NCBI GenBank assembly: GCA_002345845.1
Contig: DDWF01000163.1
Coordinates: 1 to 14,974 of the forward strand
Reading direction: 5' to 3'
Origin: Betaproteobacteria bacterium UBA2293
GTDB taxonomy: Bacteria > Pseudomonadota > Gammaproteobacteria > Burkholderiales > Rhodocyclaceae
Length of the DNA: 14,974 bases
The position numbers and the translations under genes are program-made. A model generated the notes under the pieces. The model worked only from the letters and a program-made list of their open reading frames with translations. It was not told the origin of the DNA and did not search any database. Shown piece after piece: positions 1 to 8,961 of the stretch (positions are counted from its first letter, which is position 1; each line of letters opens with the position of its first letter).

Positions 1-624
1 GTGCGCCGCAACCTGATCACCTTCCGCAGCACCGGCCAGCCGGAAGCGCCGGCCTCCGAGCACGACGCCGGCAATGGCGCCGCCATGCGCGTGCTGCCGG
101 TCGCCTTGGCCTGTCACGGCCAGTCGGCGGCAGCGGTGATTGCCGCCAGCCGCACCCAGGCACATGTCACGCACCACAACGCACTGTCCGACGCGGCCTG
201 TGAAACGCTGATCTTCATGGTTCAGGATTTTCTTGCCGGACACGATGCCTTGCAGGTGGAAAACGACAGAGTCGTCCCGCTGGTCGAGCGCTTCCCGGTC
301 TTCGCCTGGGACCAGAAGCCGCGCGAGAATCCCAGCGGTTTCGTCGTCGACACCCTGCAGGCGGTGTTCCAGTCATTCTTCGCCACCGAAAGTTTCGAAG
401 ATTGTCTGATCGACGTCGTCAATCGCGGCGGCGATGCCGATACCACCGGTGCCATCGCCGGCATGCTCGCCGGCGCCCGCTACGGGCTGGCCGACATTCC
501 CCGCCGCTGGCTGCGCGGCGTGGACGAACTGACCCGGGTGCGCTGCGAGAAACAGGCGGCGGCCCTCATCACCCTGGCTGCAGACAAGGCTCAAACAGTT
601 CCGCCGGATACTTCGCCAAGCTGA
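1..624 (+). CDS. draG: ADP-ribosyl-[dinitrogen reductase] glycohydrolase DraG, 5' end missing
   Basis: DraG removes the ADP-ribose that DraT places on an arginine of nitrogenase iron protein, so it reactivates nitrogenase when ammonium or darkness/energy stress ends. The visible 207 residues carry the family signatures: GNGAAMR (residues 24-30 of the fragment), THHN (57-60) and the metal-binding [12 protein letters not shown] (143-154), whose D145, D147 and T148 match the DxDT dimanganese ligands of ADP-ribosylglycohydrolases. The asparagine of GNGAAMR corresponds, from memory, to about position 100 in Rhodospirillum rubrum DraG, so about 75 N-terminal residues should lie to the left of the window. 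The GTG at position 1 is therefore simply the window edge, not a trusted start. The last 56 bases overlap the 3' end of the opposite-strand GGDEF-EAL gene, so the final residues (about 190-207) are probably not conserved. The matching transferase gene is at the other end of the window. MAC-type ADP-ribosylglycohydrolases are the alternative, but draT nearby favours DraG. Confidence 0.9.
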   Translation: MRRNLITFRSTGQPEAPASEHDAGNGAAMRVLPVALACHGQSAAAVIAASRTQAHVTHHNALSDAACETLIFMVQDFLAGHDALQVENDRVVPLVERFPVFAWDQKPRENPSGFVVDTLQAVFQSFFATESFEDCLIDVVNRGGDADTTGAIAGMLAGARYGLADIPRRWLRGVDELTRVRCEKQAAALITLAADKAQTVPPDTSPS

Positions 625-3600
625 CGAAGTCATCCACTGCCAACGGACGACTGAACAGATAACCCTGGTAGGCATGGCAGCCGGCGCTGGCCAGGAAATC
701 CCGTTGGGCAAGCGTTTCCACCCCTTCGGCGATCACGCCCAACCCCAGACTCTGGGCCAGGGCGACGATCGTCCTGGCAATTGCCGCATCGTTCGGGTCA
801 ATCAGGATGTCGCGAACGAATGACTGATCGATCTTCAACTGATCCAGCGGCAGGCGTTTCAGGTACGAGAGCGAGGAATAGCCGGTACCGAAGTCATCGA
901 GCGCGAAGCCGATGCCCTTGGCTTTCAGCGCGAACATCTTTTCGATGATGCCTTCAAGGTCATGAACCAGCAGGCTTTCGGTCAGCTCCAGCTTCAGTAG
1001 CTGGGGATTAGCGCCAGTATTCTTCAGCACCGTCAGCACCCCGTCGACGAAATCCGGCTGGCGAAACTGATGGGCGCTGACATTCACGGCCAACGTCAGA
1101 TGGCTCAAGTCAGAATCTCCCGCCCAGTTTGCCAATTGCTTGCAGGCAGTTTCCAGAACCCAGTGGCCGAGCGCCAGGATCAATCCGCTTTCCTCAGCCA
1201 GCGGGATGAACACGGCCGGTGACACCATGCCCCGCCGGGGATGGAGCCAGCGGGCCAGGACTTCCGCCCCCGTCACCCGGCGCTCGCCGACAACCTGCGC
1301 CTGATAGTGCAACTCGAACTGCTGCTGCGCCAGCGCCAGGCGCAAATCATCTTCCAGGGCGGCGTGCTCCTTGACGGCGACCTCCATCGCCGGATCGAAA
1401 AAGCGCACGTTATTACGCCCGGCAGCTTTCGCCCGGTACATGGTGAGGTCGGCCTGCTTGAGCAGATCGTCGAGGCTAATCCGCGTCCCCCGGAACAGGG
1501 TCACGCCGATGCTTGCCGTACTATGGTGCGTCAGATCGCCAATCTGATAGAGCTGCCTGAAGGCGAGGAGAATCTTGTCGGCAACCGCTTCCGTCGCACT
1601 CGCCGCCTCTATCTCGCAGGCGCTCAGACTGGACAGGATCACCACAAACTCGTCACCGCCCAGGCGGGCCACCGTATCCACCTCGCGCACACATGCCTTC
1701 AGGCGCTGCCCGACCTGCCTCAGCAAGGCATCACCCACGCCATGGCCGAGGGTATCGTTGAGCGTCTTGAAGTTATCCAGATCGATGAACAGCAGCGCGC
1801 TGTACCGCTCGTTCCGGGCACTCGAGCGCATGACCTGACGCAGGCGATCACGCAGCAGCGTCCGGTTGGGCAGGCCGGTCAGTTGATCAAAGTAGGCCAG
1901 GGCCTCGATTTTTTGTTCGGCCTTCTTGCGTTCGGCGATGTCGTAGTGCGTACCGATGAAATTGCTCACCGTCCCATCCGCCCCCATGACTGCCGAGATG
2001 GTGAGCCACACGGGGTAGGCATCGCCATTTTTGTGCCGATCCCAGACTTCGCCCTGCCAGCCGCCAGTACGGCGGACGGTTTCCCACATCTCGCGATAGA
2101 AGTCTTCGGAATGACGGCCCGACTGCAGCAACCTCGGCGTCTGACCCACCGCTTCGTCGGCCGTGTAGCCGGTGCTTTCGGTAAATGCCTGGTTGATCTT
2201 CAGAATCACACCATCGGCATCGGTCACCACCATGGCTTCCTTCGACTCGAAGGCAACGGCAGCGATGCGCAGTTGCTCATCGGCTTGGCGACGCTCGGTA
2301 ATATCGTTCACCAGACCGGCGAAATAGGCCACTTCACCCTGTGCGTCGCGGATCACCGTGACGAAAAGATCGATCCAGAGAATTCGCCGATCACTGGTGA
2401 TATAGCGTTTGGTCATTTTGAAGTGCTCGCGGTGGCCGGCGAGCACTTCGTCAAGATAGCCGAGCTCCAGACCGTAGTCGTCCGGATGGCTGAAATCCAC
2501 CAGACCCATGCCCGCCAAGGTGACCGCGTCGTAGCCGAGCATGGCGCGGAAACACTCGTTGAAGCTGGTCAGCCGGCCATGCCGGTCACAGGTAGCCATG
2601 CCGGTATTGGCATTTTCGAAAATCCGGCGAAACCAGGTTTCGCTCGCCTGCAGGGCACTCTGGACTTCCTGACGGGCCGTAATGTCGTGAACGATCGAAA
2701 AAAGCAGCGTTTGCCTGGCGCTTTCGATCGGCGTCGTATGCACCTCGACATCGCGCAGCGCCCCTGAGGCGAGGCGATGCTGAAACAGGAAATAATTGCG
2801 CTTTTCGGACAAGGCTTTTTGCCTTTCCTCAGCAAGGTTTGGCGCCGCCAGGGTATTGATTTCGCTGATCAACATGGTGCTGAGTTGCCCGGAGGTATAG
2901 CCATAAAAATCTACGGCAGCCCGGTTGGCATCACGAATCTCCCCTGATTGCGGATCGACCAGCAACATCACAGACGTATTCTTCTCGAAGAGATCGCGGA
3001 AACGTCCCTCGCTCTCCCTTAAGGCAGCGTTCCGTTTGCCCAGTATTGCCAGCAAGCCATTGAAGCCTTCGATCAGTTCTCCGATTTCGTCCTGCCGGGT
3101 GACCGCCAGGGGCTGCGATGGCCGGTCTGAATTAGAGAGTGCAGCCAGGGTTCGGGCGGCAGCAATCATCGGTGACAACTGGCGTCGGACCATCCACCAG
3201 GTCAGCCCACCAGCCAGCAGGGTCAACAGGATCGTCGCCCAGAACATGCGTTCCTGCATGGCATGGATCGGGGCAAAGGCTTCCTCGGTCGGCAAGGCGG
3301 CGACGACGAACCAATTCGCCACGGGAATCCGTCGGGCCGATGCCAGCACTTCGACGCCCAGCGGATTGACGGTAACACCGGTGTCGTCGAATCCCTGAAC
3401 GTGACGGTCGATCAGCGGGTTGATACCGGGCACCGGCAGCGCCTGCATGACGCGTTTCTTGCCGGTGCCGGTGATGATCATTCGGTTCGCCGGGTCTTCG
3501 ATCAGGTAGTAGCCCCGCTGGCCGTAACGGCTTTCGGTGATCCGGTCGAGAAAATTGGCGGCGCCGAGATTGGTTACCCCAGCCAGGGCCCCGATCACGA

Positions 3601-4123
3601 CGCCCTCGGCATCGCGAATGGGTACCGTCATGGCGAACACCGGCGCCTGCAAGTTGCGGTCGACAACCGCCCGACCAATGCTCGACTTTCCTTCCTTGAG
3701 CGCGGCAGCGACCGTCTCGACATCCATGTAATTGACGCCGATCCGTCCGCCAGCGACGGGATTCTCCGCAATCGCGGTCGCGTCAAGCTGGTAGGCAATG
3801 ATGCCGGCGTTGAATATGCCAAGAAGAAACAGGCGTTCATCGAGAAATGCCCGCATGGCACGCGGGTCACGGACGATTTCCGGGCTGACCATTCTGCCGA
3901 CGCTATCCAGCGCCGCCAGTCGATCCGCTAATTCCCGATTGACCTCGGCGGCAATGAAGGAAGCCGTCGAAGACTGCTGTTCGCCCAACAGGCGTTGCAT
4001 GTCTTCACGCAGCATCCAACTGGCATAGAAGGCCAGTGACCACATGCCGGCAATGAAAATGGCCAGGGTAAAGAGGGTCACCCGGGTCTTCAGCGAGCGC
4101 CGATACGAACTTTTCAGACTCAT
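569..4123 (-). CDS. Membrane dCache-HAMP-PAS(x3)-GGDEF-EAL cyclic-di-GMP protein
   Basis: This is a bifunctional-type c-di-GMP synthase/phosphodiesterase of 1184 residues. In order it has TM1 (about 15-36), a periplasmic dCache-like sensor (about 40-285), TM2 (about 292-312), HAMP (about 312-365), three PAS/PAC units (about 365-490, 490-615, 615-735), GGDEF (about 740-905) and EAL (about 920-1165). The cyclase motif is intact (GGDEF 822-826), preceded by REVD (813-816) at the spacing of the product-inhibition I-site (RxxD plus five residues). The phosphodiesterase signature reads EVL (954-956) instead of EAL. The other expected residues are visible: NVS (1014-1016), LELTES (1045-1050), DDFGTGYSS (1076-1084), LKIDQSF (1096-1102) and AEGVET (1132-1137), so both domains could be active. 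No clear Shine-Dalgarno precedes the ATG, which follows the Aer-like gene by 35 bases. Co-transcription with that receptor is likely. The 3' end overlaps draG by 56 bases in convergent orientation. The ligand of the sensor domain cannot be told. Confidence 0.93.
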   Translation of the reverse strand: MSLKSSYRRSLKTRVTLFTLAIFIAGMWSLAFYASWMLREDMQRLLGEQQSSTASFIAAEVNRELADRLAALDSVGRMVSPEIVRDPRAMRAFLDERLFLLGIFNAGIIAYQLDATAIAENPVAGGRIGVNYMDVETVAAALKEGKSSIGRAVVDRNLQAPVFAMTVPIRDAEGVVIGALAGVTNLGAANFLDRITESRYGQRGYYLIEDPANRMIITGTGKKRVMQALPVPGINPLIDRHVQGFDDTGVTVNPLGVEVLASARRIPVANWFVVAALPTEEAFAPIHAMQERMFWATILLTLLAGGLTWWMVRRQLSPMIAAARTLAALSNSDRPSQPLAVTRQDEIGELIEGFNGLLAILGKRNAALRESEGRFRDLFEKNTSVMLLVDPQSGEIRDANRAAVDFYGYTSGQLSTMLISEINTLAAPNLAEERQKALSEKRNYFLFQHRLASGALRDVEVHTTPIESARQTLLFSIVHDITARQEVQSALQASETWFRRIFENANTGMATCDRHGRLTSFNECFRAMLGYDAVTLAGMGLVDFSHPDDYGLELGYLDEVLAGHREHFKMTKRYITSDRRILWIDLFVTVIRDAQGEVAYFAGLVNDITERRQADEQLRIAAVAFESKEAMVVTDADGVILKINQAFTESTGYTADEAVGQTPRLLQSGRHSEDFYREMWETVRRTGGWQGEVWDRHKNGDAYPVWLTISAVMGADGTVSNFIGTHYDIAERKKAEQKIEALAYFDQLTGLPNRTLLRDRLRQVMRSSARNERYSALLFIDLDNFKTLNDTLGHGVGDALLRQVGQRLKACVREVDTVARLGGDEFVVILSSLSACEIEAASATEAVADKILLAFRQLYQIGDLTHHSTASIGVTLFRGTRISLDDLLKQADLTMYRAKAAGRNNVRFFDPAMEVAVKEHAALEDDLRLALAQQQFELHYQAQVVGERRVTGAEVLARWLHPRRGMVSPAVFIPLAEESGLILALGHWVLETACKQLANWAGDSDLSHLTLAVNVSAHQFRQPDFVDGVLTVLKNTGANPQLLKLELTESLLVHDLEGIIEKMFALKAKGIGFALDDFGTGYSSLSYLKRLPLDQLKIDQSFVRDILIDPNDAAIARTIVALAQSLGLGVIAEGVETLAQRDFLASAGCHAYQGYLFSRPLAVDDFVSLAKYPAELFEPCLQPG

Positions 4124-4158
4124 GCAGAATATTCAGTCGGCGACCGTTGGCTGTTGGA

Positions 4159-5793
4159 TCAGACCATGTATTGAGTGACCGCCTTGCGCATGCGCCCGAC
4201 GGCCGCGTTCAGATCATCGACCATGGCACTGCTTTCGTTCACCACGGCGACGTTTTGCTCGGTCATGCTGGCAACGCGTTCAACACTTTTGGCCAGTTCG
4301 ATCATCGCCGCTTGCTGCTCGCTCGAGGCGTGGGAGATTTCCCCCACCATTTCTGTCGTCTTGGCCATTTCCAGATTGATCTGCCGCAGTGACTCCTCCG
4401 TGGCCAGGACCAGACCAACCCCTTCGGCCACCTGATGGGCGCCTGAGCGCATCCCTTCGACCGCGATCTGGGTTTCGCTCTGGATGCTTTTGGTCATCAC
4501 GCTGATTTCCTGCGTCGCCTTGCTGGTGCGCTCGGCGAGTTTGCGCACCTCATCGGCAACCACGGCGAAGCCACGGCCCATCTCACCGGCCCGGGCCGCT
4601 TCGATGGCCGCATTCAGGGCCAGCAGATTGGTCTGATCGGCGATGTCCTTGATGACCACGGTGACACGGCTGATTTCTTCCGAGCGTTGGCCGAGACATT
4701 CGACTTGTTCGGCCGAGCGGCGAACGGTATCCGCCAGCGACTCGATCTTGCGCGAGGCATTCTGCGTCACCTGAGCTCCCTGGCGCGCCACCTCGCCGGC
4801 GTGGTTCGCCGTCTCCATGGTCATTCTGGCGTGGGCCGCCACCTCGCCGATGGAAACGGTCACCTGCTCGATGGCGGCGGCAGCCGTCGACGTGGCCTCG
4901 CTCTGGGTTTGCGCCGACTTCTGCGAGCGGCCCATGCCGGCATCGACACCTTTGGCCGCCACGGAAACCTGGAGCGCAACATCGGCGATGCCCTGAATGG
5001 TGGCCTGGGTGGATGAGGCGAATTTATCCACCTTGCGGGCAATTCCGCCAATGACGTCGCGACGATCAAGATCGAAGCGTTTCCGCAGGTCACCGGATAA
5101 CAACACCCCCTCCATCCAGTCGGCGGTCTTCTGCAGGTCATGCACCGTGCGGGGAATGTAAAAAAACAGGAAGTACAGCGAATAGGCGACGGTGATGGCG
5201 GCCAGCGGCACGATGGCAAGATCCGGCAATCCCGGTCCGCCGAGTTGGCGACTGATCAGGGCGATGGCCGGCAGCAGTGCAGCCAGCGCCGCCAGCATCA
5301 TTTGCCAGCGCAGGGAAAGCAAGTTCTCGATCCAGGCAGGCCGCCGTTTCTCCACCCGTCCATTACTGATCCGCAGCGAACTGTCGCCGGCCCGGATACG
5401 GTTGTAGGCACTTTCTGCGCTCGCCACTTCGTCGCGGGTCGGTTTGCTGCGCACTGACTGGTAGCCGACCAGCTGACCGTTTTCGCGTACCGGCGAGGCA
5501 TTGGCAACAACCCAGTAAAAGCCGCCATCCTTGCGCCGGTTCTTGACGATGCCGCGCCACGGACGGCCGGCCTTGAGATCTCGCCACAGATCGGCAAAGG
5601 CCTCCGCGGGCATATCCGGATGGCGGACCATATTGTGCGGCTGACCGAGCATTTCCTCACGGGTGAAATTGCTGACCCGGGCAAAGGCCTCGTTGGCCTC
5701 GACAATCATCCCCTTGAGATCAGTGCTCGAATAGATGAATTCGCCTTCCGGCAACAGCGTTTCAACATTGGTAACGGGGTGGTTGCTCTTCAT
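4159..5793 (-). CDS. aer: Aer-type PAS energy/redox taxis methyl-accepting chemotaxis protein
   Basis: This 544-residue receptor is predicted to sense the redox state of the respiratory chain through a PAS-bound FAD and to steer CheA/CheW signalling. The N-terminal cytoplasmic PAS domain (about 15-118) keeps the residues known from E. coli Aer to matter for FAD or signalling at the same numbers: N34, R57, H58, D60 (within RHPDMP), W79 and N85. As in Aer, there is no periplasmic domain. A short membrane hairpin follows (about 164-181 and 191-212), then a HAMP-like linker (about 213-270) and the MCP signalling domain, with its hairpin tip around 385-425 ([19 protein letters not shown], then [18 protein letters not shown]). 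No NWETF-type CheR tether is present at the C-terminus (ends TQYMV). An AGGA lies just upstream of the ATG. It is the first gene of a probable two-gene transcript with the GGDEF-EAL gene and is divergent from the Crp/Fnr-like gene 207 bases away. Confidence 0.92.
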   Translation of the reverse strand: MKSNHPVTNVETLLPEGEFIYSSTDLKGMIVEANEAFARVSNFTREEMLGQPHNMVRHPDMPAEAFADLWRDLKAGRPWRGIVKNRRKDGGFYWVVANASPVRENGQLVGYQSVRSKPTRDEVASAESAYNRIRAGDSSLRISNGRVEKRRPAWIENLLSLRWQMMLAALAALLPAIALISRQLGGPGLPDLAIVPLAAITVAYSLYFLFFYIPRTVHDLQKTADWMEGVLLSGDLRKRFDLDRRDVIGGIARKVDKFASSTQATIQGIADVALQVSVAAKGVDAGMGRSQKSAQTQSEATSTAAAAIEQVTVSIGEVAAHARMTMETANHAGEVARQGAQVTQNASRKIESLADTVRRSAEQVECLGQRSEEISRVTVVIKDIADQTNLLALNAAIEAARAGEMGRGFAVVADEVRKLAERTSKATQEISVMTKSIQSETQIAVEGMRSGAHQVAEGVGLVLATEESLRQINLEMAKTTEMVGEISHASSEQQAAMIELAKSVERVASMTEQNVAVVNESSAMVDDLNAAVGRMRKAVTQYMV

Positions 5794-5951
5794 GGATCCT
5801 GTCCTTACGCCGAATGAACGGGATAGCGAGGTCGCTCACGATCAGAAGCGCCCAGCACATCCCAAGCGGCGTGAAGAATATTTCCAGGAACCGCGCCCGT
5901 CTGCTCGGAAGCGTACATAACTATTTATTGATTTCCGGGATCATCGCGCGT

Positions 5952-5982
5952 GGCAATCCCATGAACTTGCTATGGGGATTCC
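5952..5982. repeat. Imperfect inverted repeat upstream of the Crp/Fnr-like gene
   Basis: AATCCCAT (5955-5962) faces ATGGGGATT (5972-5980) across a 9-base loop, with one unpaired G. An outer GG/CC pair extends the stem past one bulged C. It ends about 18 bases before the ATG at 6001 in the divergent intergenic region. It could be an operator or a 5'-UTR hairpin. It does not match the FNR/CRP consensus TTGAT-N4-ATCAA, and chance cannot be excluded. Confidence 0.3.
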
Positions 5983-6000
5983 AACGACAGGAAATCATTT

Positions 6001-6714
6001 ATGAACACCACCCACGGGTTTCTCAAGAACCACCTTCTCGCCGCACTACCGACGGAAGACTTGACCAGATTGGCCAGCAAACTTGAGCTGGTCCATTTGC
6101 AAACCGGCCAGTTGCTTTGTGACCCCGGCACCCCGATCGGCCATGTCTATTTCCCCACCACTGCCATCATCTCCCTGCTCTACCAGCTGGACGACGGTTC
6201 GCTGGCCGAGACTGCCGTCATCGGCAACGACGGCATCGTTGGCATCGCTCTTTTCATGGGTGGGGAAACCACGCTGAATCAAGCCATCGTGCAGAGTCCC
6301 GGACATGCCTACCGGATGAAAGGTCAGTTGCTGAAGACTGAATTCAATCGTGCCGGAGCGCTGCAGCGGGTCGTCATGCGTTATACCCAGGCGCTGCTGT
6401 CGGAAACGGCGCAGACGCTGGTTTGCGTCCGCCATCATTCGCTGGATCAACAGCTTTGCCGCTGGCTGTTGCGCCGCTTCGACCGTCTGTCGGTGAAGCA
6501 TCTGGCCATGTCGCAAGAAGCGATCGCCAACATTCTTGGCGTGCGCCGCGCGTCCATCTCGGAACTGGCCATCAGCTTGCGCACGGAAGGCTTGATCGAG
6601 TATGACCGTGGTCGAATATCACTCGTCGACCGACCGGGAATGGAGGCACGAACCTGCGAGTGTTACGCCGCCACCAGGAATGAGTTCGATCGCCTGCTGC
6701 CGCTGGCGGTCTGA
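6001..6714 (+). CDS. Crp/Fnr-superfamily transcriptional regulator
   Basis: This 237-residue regulator has a cyclic-nucleotide-binding-like beta-roll (about 15-120), a long dimerisation helix (about 122-160) and a C-terminal winged helix-turn-helix. Around residues 170-193 it reads MSQEAIANILGVRRASISEL, typical of a Crp-like subfamily common in proteobacteria, and it ends with the characteristic TCECY (about 218-222). There is no N-terminal cluster of four cysteines as in FNR, so an oxygen-labile FeS cluster is unlikely. The cAMP-contacting RS residues of CRP are not evident either, so the effector is unknown. AGGAAA lies about 8 bases before the ATG at 6001. The gene stands alone: it is divergent from the Aer-like gene and convergent with the LysR gene, with 22 bases between stop codons. 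Its targets cannot be read from the sequence. Confidence 0.9.
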   Translation: MNTTHGFLKNHLLAALPTEDLTRLASKLELVHLQTGQLLCDPGTPIGHVYFPTTAIISLLYQLDDGSLAETAVIGNDGIVGIALFMGGETTLNQAIVQSPGHAYRMKGQLLKTEFNRAGALQRVVMRYTQALLSETAQTLVCVRHHSLDQQLCRWLLRRFDRLSVKHLAMSQEAIANILGVRRASISELAISLRTEGLIEYDRGRISLVDRPGMEARTCECYAATRNEFDRLLPLAV

Positions 6715-6736
6715 GCCGCTGCTCGGCATTCACCGC

Positions 6737-7585
6737 TCAGCCGGCTGCGCCACTCAGCGCCGCTGCCAGTGTCTTCAGCGCCGCCAGCGGCGGTGCATCG
6801 CGGCGGCTGATCATGCCGGTCGGCACGCGGCTGATTTCCACCGGCACGGCCTCGACCACCAGATCGGCGGCATGCGCCGACTGTTCGACGACGCGGCGCG
6901 GCATCAGCGTCCACCCGAGGCCGACAGCGATGCAGCCGAGGATGCCTTCGAGGGTGCCGAATTCCATGGCTTCGGCCTGCACATGGCCCTGGCTGCGCTG
7001 CCAGGCGAGCGCCCGGGCGCGGTAGGCGCAACCTTCGCGGAAGAGGATCAGCGGCAGCAGCAGCGGGTTGCTGCCGGCGGCATGGACCTGCACCAGTTCC
7101 TCGACGATCAGTTCATCGAAGCGCAGTTCGGGATGGATGACCGGCCCGGCGACCAGTGCACAGTCGAGCTTGTGGTGCAGCACCTTGTCGGTCAGCGCCG
7201 CGCTGGTATCGGTGAATACCCGCAACTCAAGCCCGGGATGGCTGGCCCGGACGGCCTTCAGCGCCCGCGGCAGGTGCAGCGCGGCGAAGGTTTCCATGGC
7301 GCCGATGCGCAGTTCGCCGACGCTCTCGCCGACCTGGCGCACGGCCGCCGCCGTCTGCCGTTCGAGCATCAGCAGGCGCCGCGTGTAGTCGAGCAGCACG
7401 CGCCCCGAGGGCGCCAGTTGCAGGCCACGCCCTTTGCGGAAGAACAGTTCGGTGCCGAGTTCTTCCTCCAGCTTCTGGATGCGCCCGGTGACGTTGGACT
7501 GCACCGTGTTCAGCTTGCGCGAGGCGGCGAGAATGCCGCCTTCCTCGACCACGGCCTGAAAGGTCCTGAGTGCGCTCAGCTCCAT
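6737..7585 (-). CDS. LysR-family transcriptional regulator
   Basis: This 282-residue LysR-type regulator has the N-terminal winged HTH at about residues 1-60 (MELSALRTFQAVVEEGG, then SNVTGRIQKLEEELG and LFFRKGRGLQLAPSG) and a periplasmic-binding-protein-like effector domain at about 88-275. I chose the ATG at 7585 because GGAG (7592-7595) sits 6 bases before it and because the family usually starts M-[DE]-L/I. An ATG at 7597 would add MEIY but overlaps that ribosome binding site. The gene is divergent from the MFS transporter at 7687, and the shared control region holds two perfect palindromes. By the usual LysR logic it probably regulates the transporter in response to the transported compound, but neither the ligand nor the direction of control is visible. 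Confidence 0.93.
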   Translation of the reverse strand: MELSALRTFQAVVEEGGILAASRKLNTVQSNVTGRIQKLEEELGTELFFRKGRGLQLAPSGRVLLDYTRRLLMLERQTAAAVRQVGESVGELRIGAMETFAALHLPRALKAVRASHPGLELRVFTDTSAALTDKVLHHKLDCALVAGPVIHPELRFDELIVEELVQVHAAGSNPLLLPLILFREGCAYRARALAWQRSQGHVQAEAMEFGTLEGILGCIAVGLGWTLMPRRVVEQSAHAADLVVEAVPVEISRVPTGMISRRDAPPLAALKTLAAALSGAAG

Positions 7586-7600
7586 ATATATCTCCATTAC

Positions 7601-7615
7601 AGAACGATTCGTTCT
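7601..7615. promoter_or_regulatory. Perfect 15-bp palindrome, probable operator
   Basis: AGAACGATTCGTTCT is a perfect dyad with 7-base arms around one central base. It lies 16 bases upstream of the preferred LysR start, almost touching its ribosome binding site. It shares the AACGA/TCGTT half-site with the second dyad at 7648-7673, which suggests one protein, most simply the neighbouring LysR regulator, binds both. A site this near the LysR start would suit autorepression. Confidence 0.6.
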
Positions 7616-7647
7616 TGATAAATCAATTGTTGAGATAGCTTAGCGCG

Positions 7648-7673
7648 TTTATCGTTCGTCCATCAACGATAAA
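7648..7673. promoter_or_regulatory. Perfect 9-bp inverted repeat before the MFS gene, probable operator
   Basis: TTTATCGTT (7648-7656) and AACGATAAA (7665-7673) are perfect inverted arms around the 8-base spacer CGTCCATC. The right arm ends just before the ribosome binding site of the MFS gene. The half-site TCGTT/AACGA is the same as in the dyad at 7601-7615. The surrounding intergenic DNA (7598-7674) is clearly AT-richer than the flanking genes. The position suggests a site that blocks transcription or, as an RNA hairpin, covers the translation start. Confidence 0.6.
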
Positions 7674-7686
7674 AATGGAGATGGCC

Positions 7687-8904
7687 ATGGCCGAACAGAG
7701 AGAACGCATCCGGGTGCTCGGCGCCGGCATATTCAGTTTGCTGCTGGCGCTCGGCGTCGCCCGTTTCAGCTACACGCCGTTACTGCCGCTGATGCAGCAG
7801 CAGGCCGGGCTGGGCATCGCCGAGGCCGGCTGGCTGGCAGCCATCAATTACGGCGGTTACCTGTGCGGCGCCGTGCTCGCCTCGCTGATCAGTGACCTGG
7901 TGCTGAAGGACCGCCTGTACCGCATCGGCATGGTGGTCGCTGTATTGAGCACGATCATGATGGGGCTATCCACCGACCTTACCGTCTGGGCCATTTCCCG
8001 CTTCATCGCCGGCCTGGCCAGCGCGGCAGCGATGCTGTTCGGTACCGGACTGATCCTCAACTGGTTGATTCGCCACAATCATCGCAGCGAACTGGGCATC
8101 CACTTCGCCGGCATCGGCCTGGGCATTGCCGGCTGCTCGCTGGCCGTCGCCGCGATGAGCCAGTGGCTGGACTGGCGCCAGCAATGGTTCGCCCTCTCCG
8201 CCCTCGGCTGCCTGCTGCTGGTGCCGGCCCTGCGCTGGCTGCCGGCACCGGATACCAGCGGCCTGACCAAGAGCGGGCAGAAGCTGGAGGACAAGCCGCC
8301 GTCACCGCTGTTCATGCGCCTGTTCATGGCTGCCTATTTCTGCGCCGGGGTCGGCTACGTGATCAGCGCCACTTTCCTGGTCGCCATCGTCGATCGCCTG
8401 CCCGGCCTCGCCGGCCACGGCACGCTGGCCTTCCTGGCGGTCGGTCTCGGCGCCGTGCCGGCCTGCATCGTCTGGGACTTCATCGCCCGCCGTACCGGCG
8501 ACCTCAATGCGCTGATCCTCGCCGCCCTGCTGCAGATCGTCGGCATCGCCCTGCCGGTGCTGGTCGGCGGCCTGGCGGCGACGCTGCTCGGCGCCCTGCT
8601 CTTCGGCGGCACCTTCGTCGGCATGGTCAGCCTGGTGCTGACCATGGCCGGGCGCTACTACCCGACCCGCCCGGCCAAGATGATGGGCAAGATGACGCTC
8701 GCCTACGGGGCTGCGCAGATCATTGGCCCGGCCGTGACCGGCTGGCTGGCGGCCGGCCGCGCCGGTGACTACGCCGCCGGGCTGTGGCTGGCGGCCGGCG
8801 TCATGATCGTCGGCAGCCTGCTGCTGTTCGTACTGAAAGTGGTGCAGAAGCGGGATCACGCCGCCCTCGCCGGCCGGCAAGCAGTGCCCTGCCCGCAGGC
8901 CTGA
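7687..8904 (+). CDS. YbfB/YjiJ-family MFS transporter
   Basis: This 405-residue inner-membrane transporter of the major facilitator superfamily resembles the YbfB/YjiJ group. Twelve hydrophobic segments can be followed. The first is around residues 10-30 (VLGAGIFSLLLALGVARF), the ARFSYTPLLPLM stretch follows TM1 as is typical of this group, and the last is near 365-388 before a charged C-terminus (KVVQKRDH). I chose the ATG at 7687 because GGAG (7677-7680) lies 6 bases upstream. In-frame ATGs at 7675 and 7681 would overlap that site. The substrate is unknown; this family is poorly characterised. It is divergent from the LysR gene, the usual arrangement of a small transporter-regulator pair. 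It converges with the hemerythrin operon, with the terminator hairpin between them. Confidence 0.92.
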   Translation: MAEQRERIRVLGAGIFSLLLALGVARFSYTPLLPLMQQQAGLGIAEAGWLAAINYGGYLCGAVLASLISDLVLKDRLYRIGMVVAVLSTIMMGLSTDLTVWAISRFIAGLASAAAMLFGTGLILNWLIRHNHRSELGIHFAGIGLGIAGCSLAVAAMSQWLDWRQQWFALSALGCLLLVPALRWLPAPDTSGLTKSGQKLEDKPPSPLFMRLFMAAYFCAGVGYVISATFLVAIVDRLPGLAGHGTLAFLAVGLGAVPACIVWDFIARRTGDLNALILAALLQIVGIALPVLVGGLAATLLGALLFGGTFVGMVSLVLTMAGRYYPTRPAKMMGKMTLAYGAAQIIGPAVTGWLAAGRAGDYAAGLWLAAGVMIVGSLLLFVLKVVQKRDHAALAGRQAVPCPQA

Positions 8905-8917
8905 TCGGCCACGGGCG

Positions 8918-8956
8918 AAAAAACGCCCCGGCCTTCCCGCGAAGGCCGGGGGCGTT
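8918..8956 (-). terminator. Intrinsic terminator of the SIR2-like/hemerythrin operon
   Basis: Read on the minus strand, a GC-rich stem of about 15 pairs (arms 8942-8956 and 8922-8936, loop CCGC, one bulged G) is followed by six T residues (A run 8918-8923 on the plus strand). It starts 5 bases after the hemerythrin stop. On the plus strand there is no T tract after the stem, so termination of the MFS transcript here would be weaker. Confidence 0.8.
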
Positions 8957-8961
8957 GGCGT

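Noticed and set aside
1241..2767. Long plus-strand open frame (508 codons) with no stop
   Set aside because: It lies wholly antisense to the PAS/GGDEF/EAL part of the clearly recognisable gene on the minus strand and resembles no protein; a GC-rich shadow frame.
5926..5944. TTGAT ... ATCAT resembling an FNR box
   Set aside because: The half-sites are 7 bases apart instead of 4, and the second one is imperfect.
5951..5970. TGGCA ... TTGC resembling a sigma54 promoter before the Crp/Fnr-like gene
   Set aside because: The GG and GC elements are about 5 bases too far apart, and sigma54 does not tolerate that spacing.
6711..6740. CTGAGC/GCTCAG inverted repeat between the Crp/Fnr-like and LysR stop codons as a terminator
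   Set aside because: The arms are only 6 bases with a long loop, and there is no T tract on either side.
6602..7618. Plus-strand open frame of 338 codons
   Set aside because: It is antisense to the LysR gene and overlaps the Crp/Fnr-like 3' end out of frame; its composition is shadow-like.
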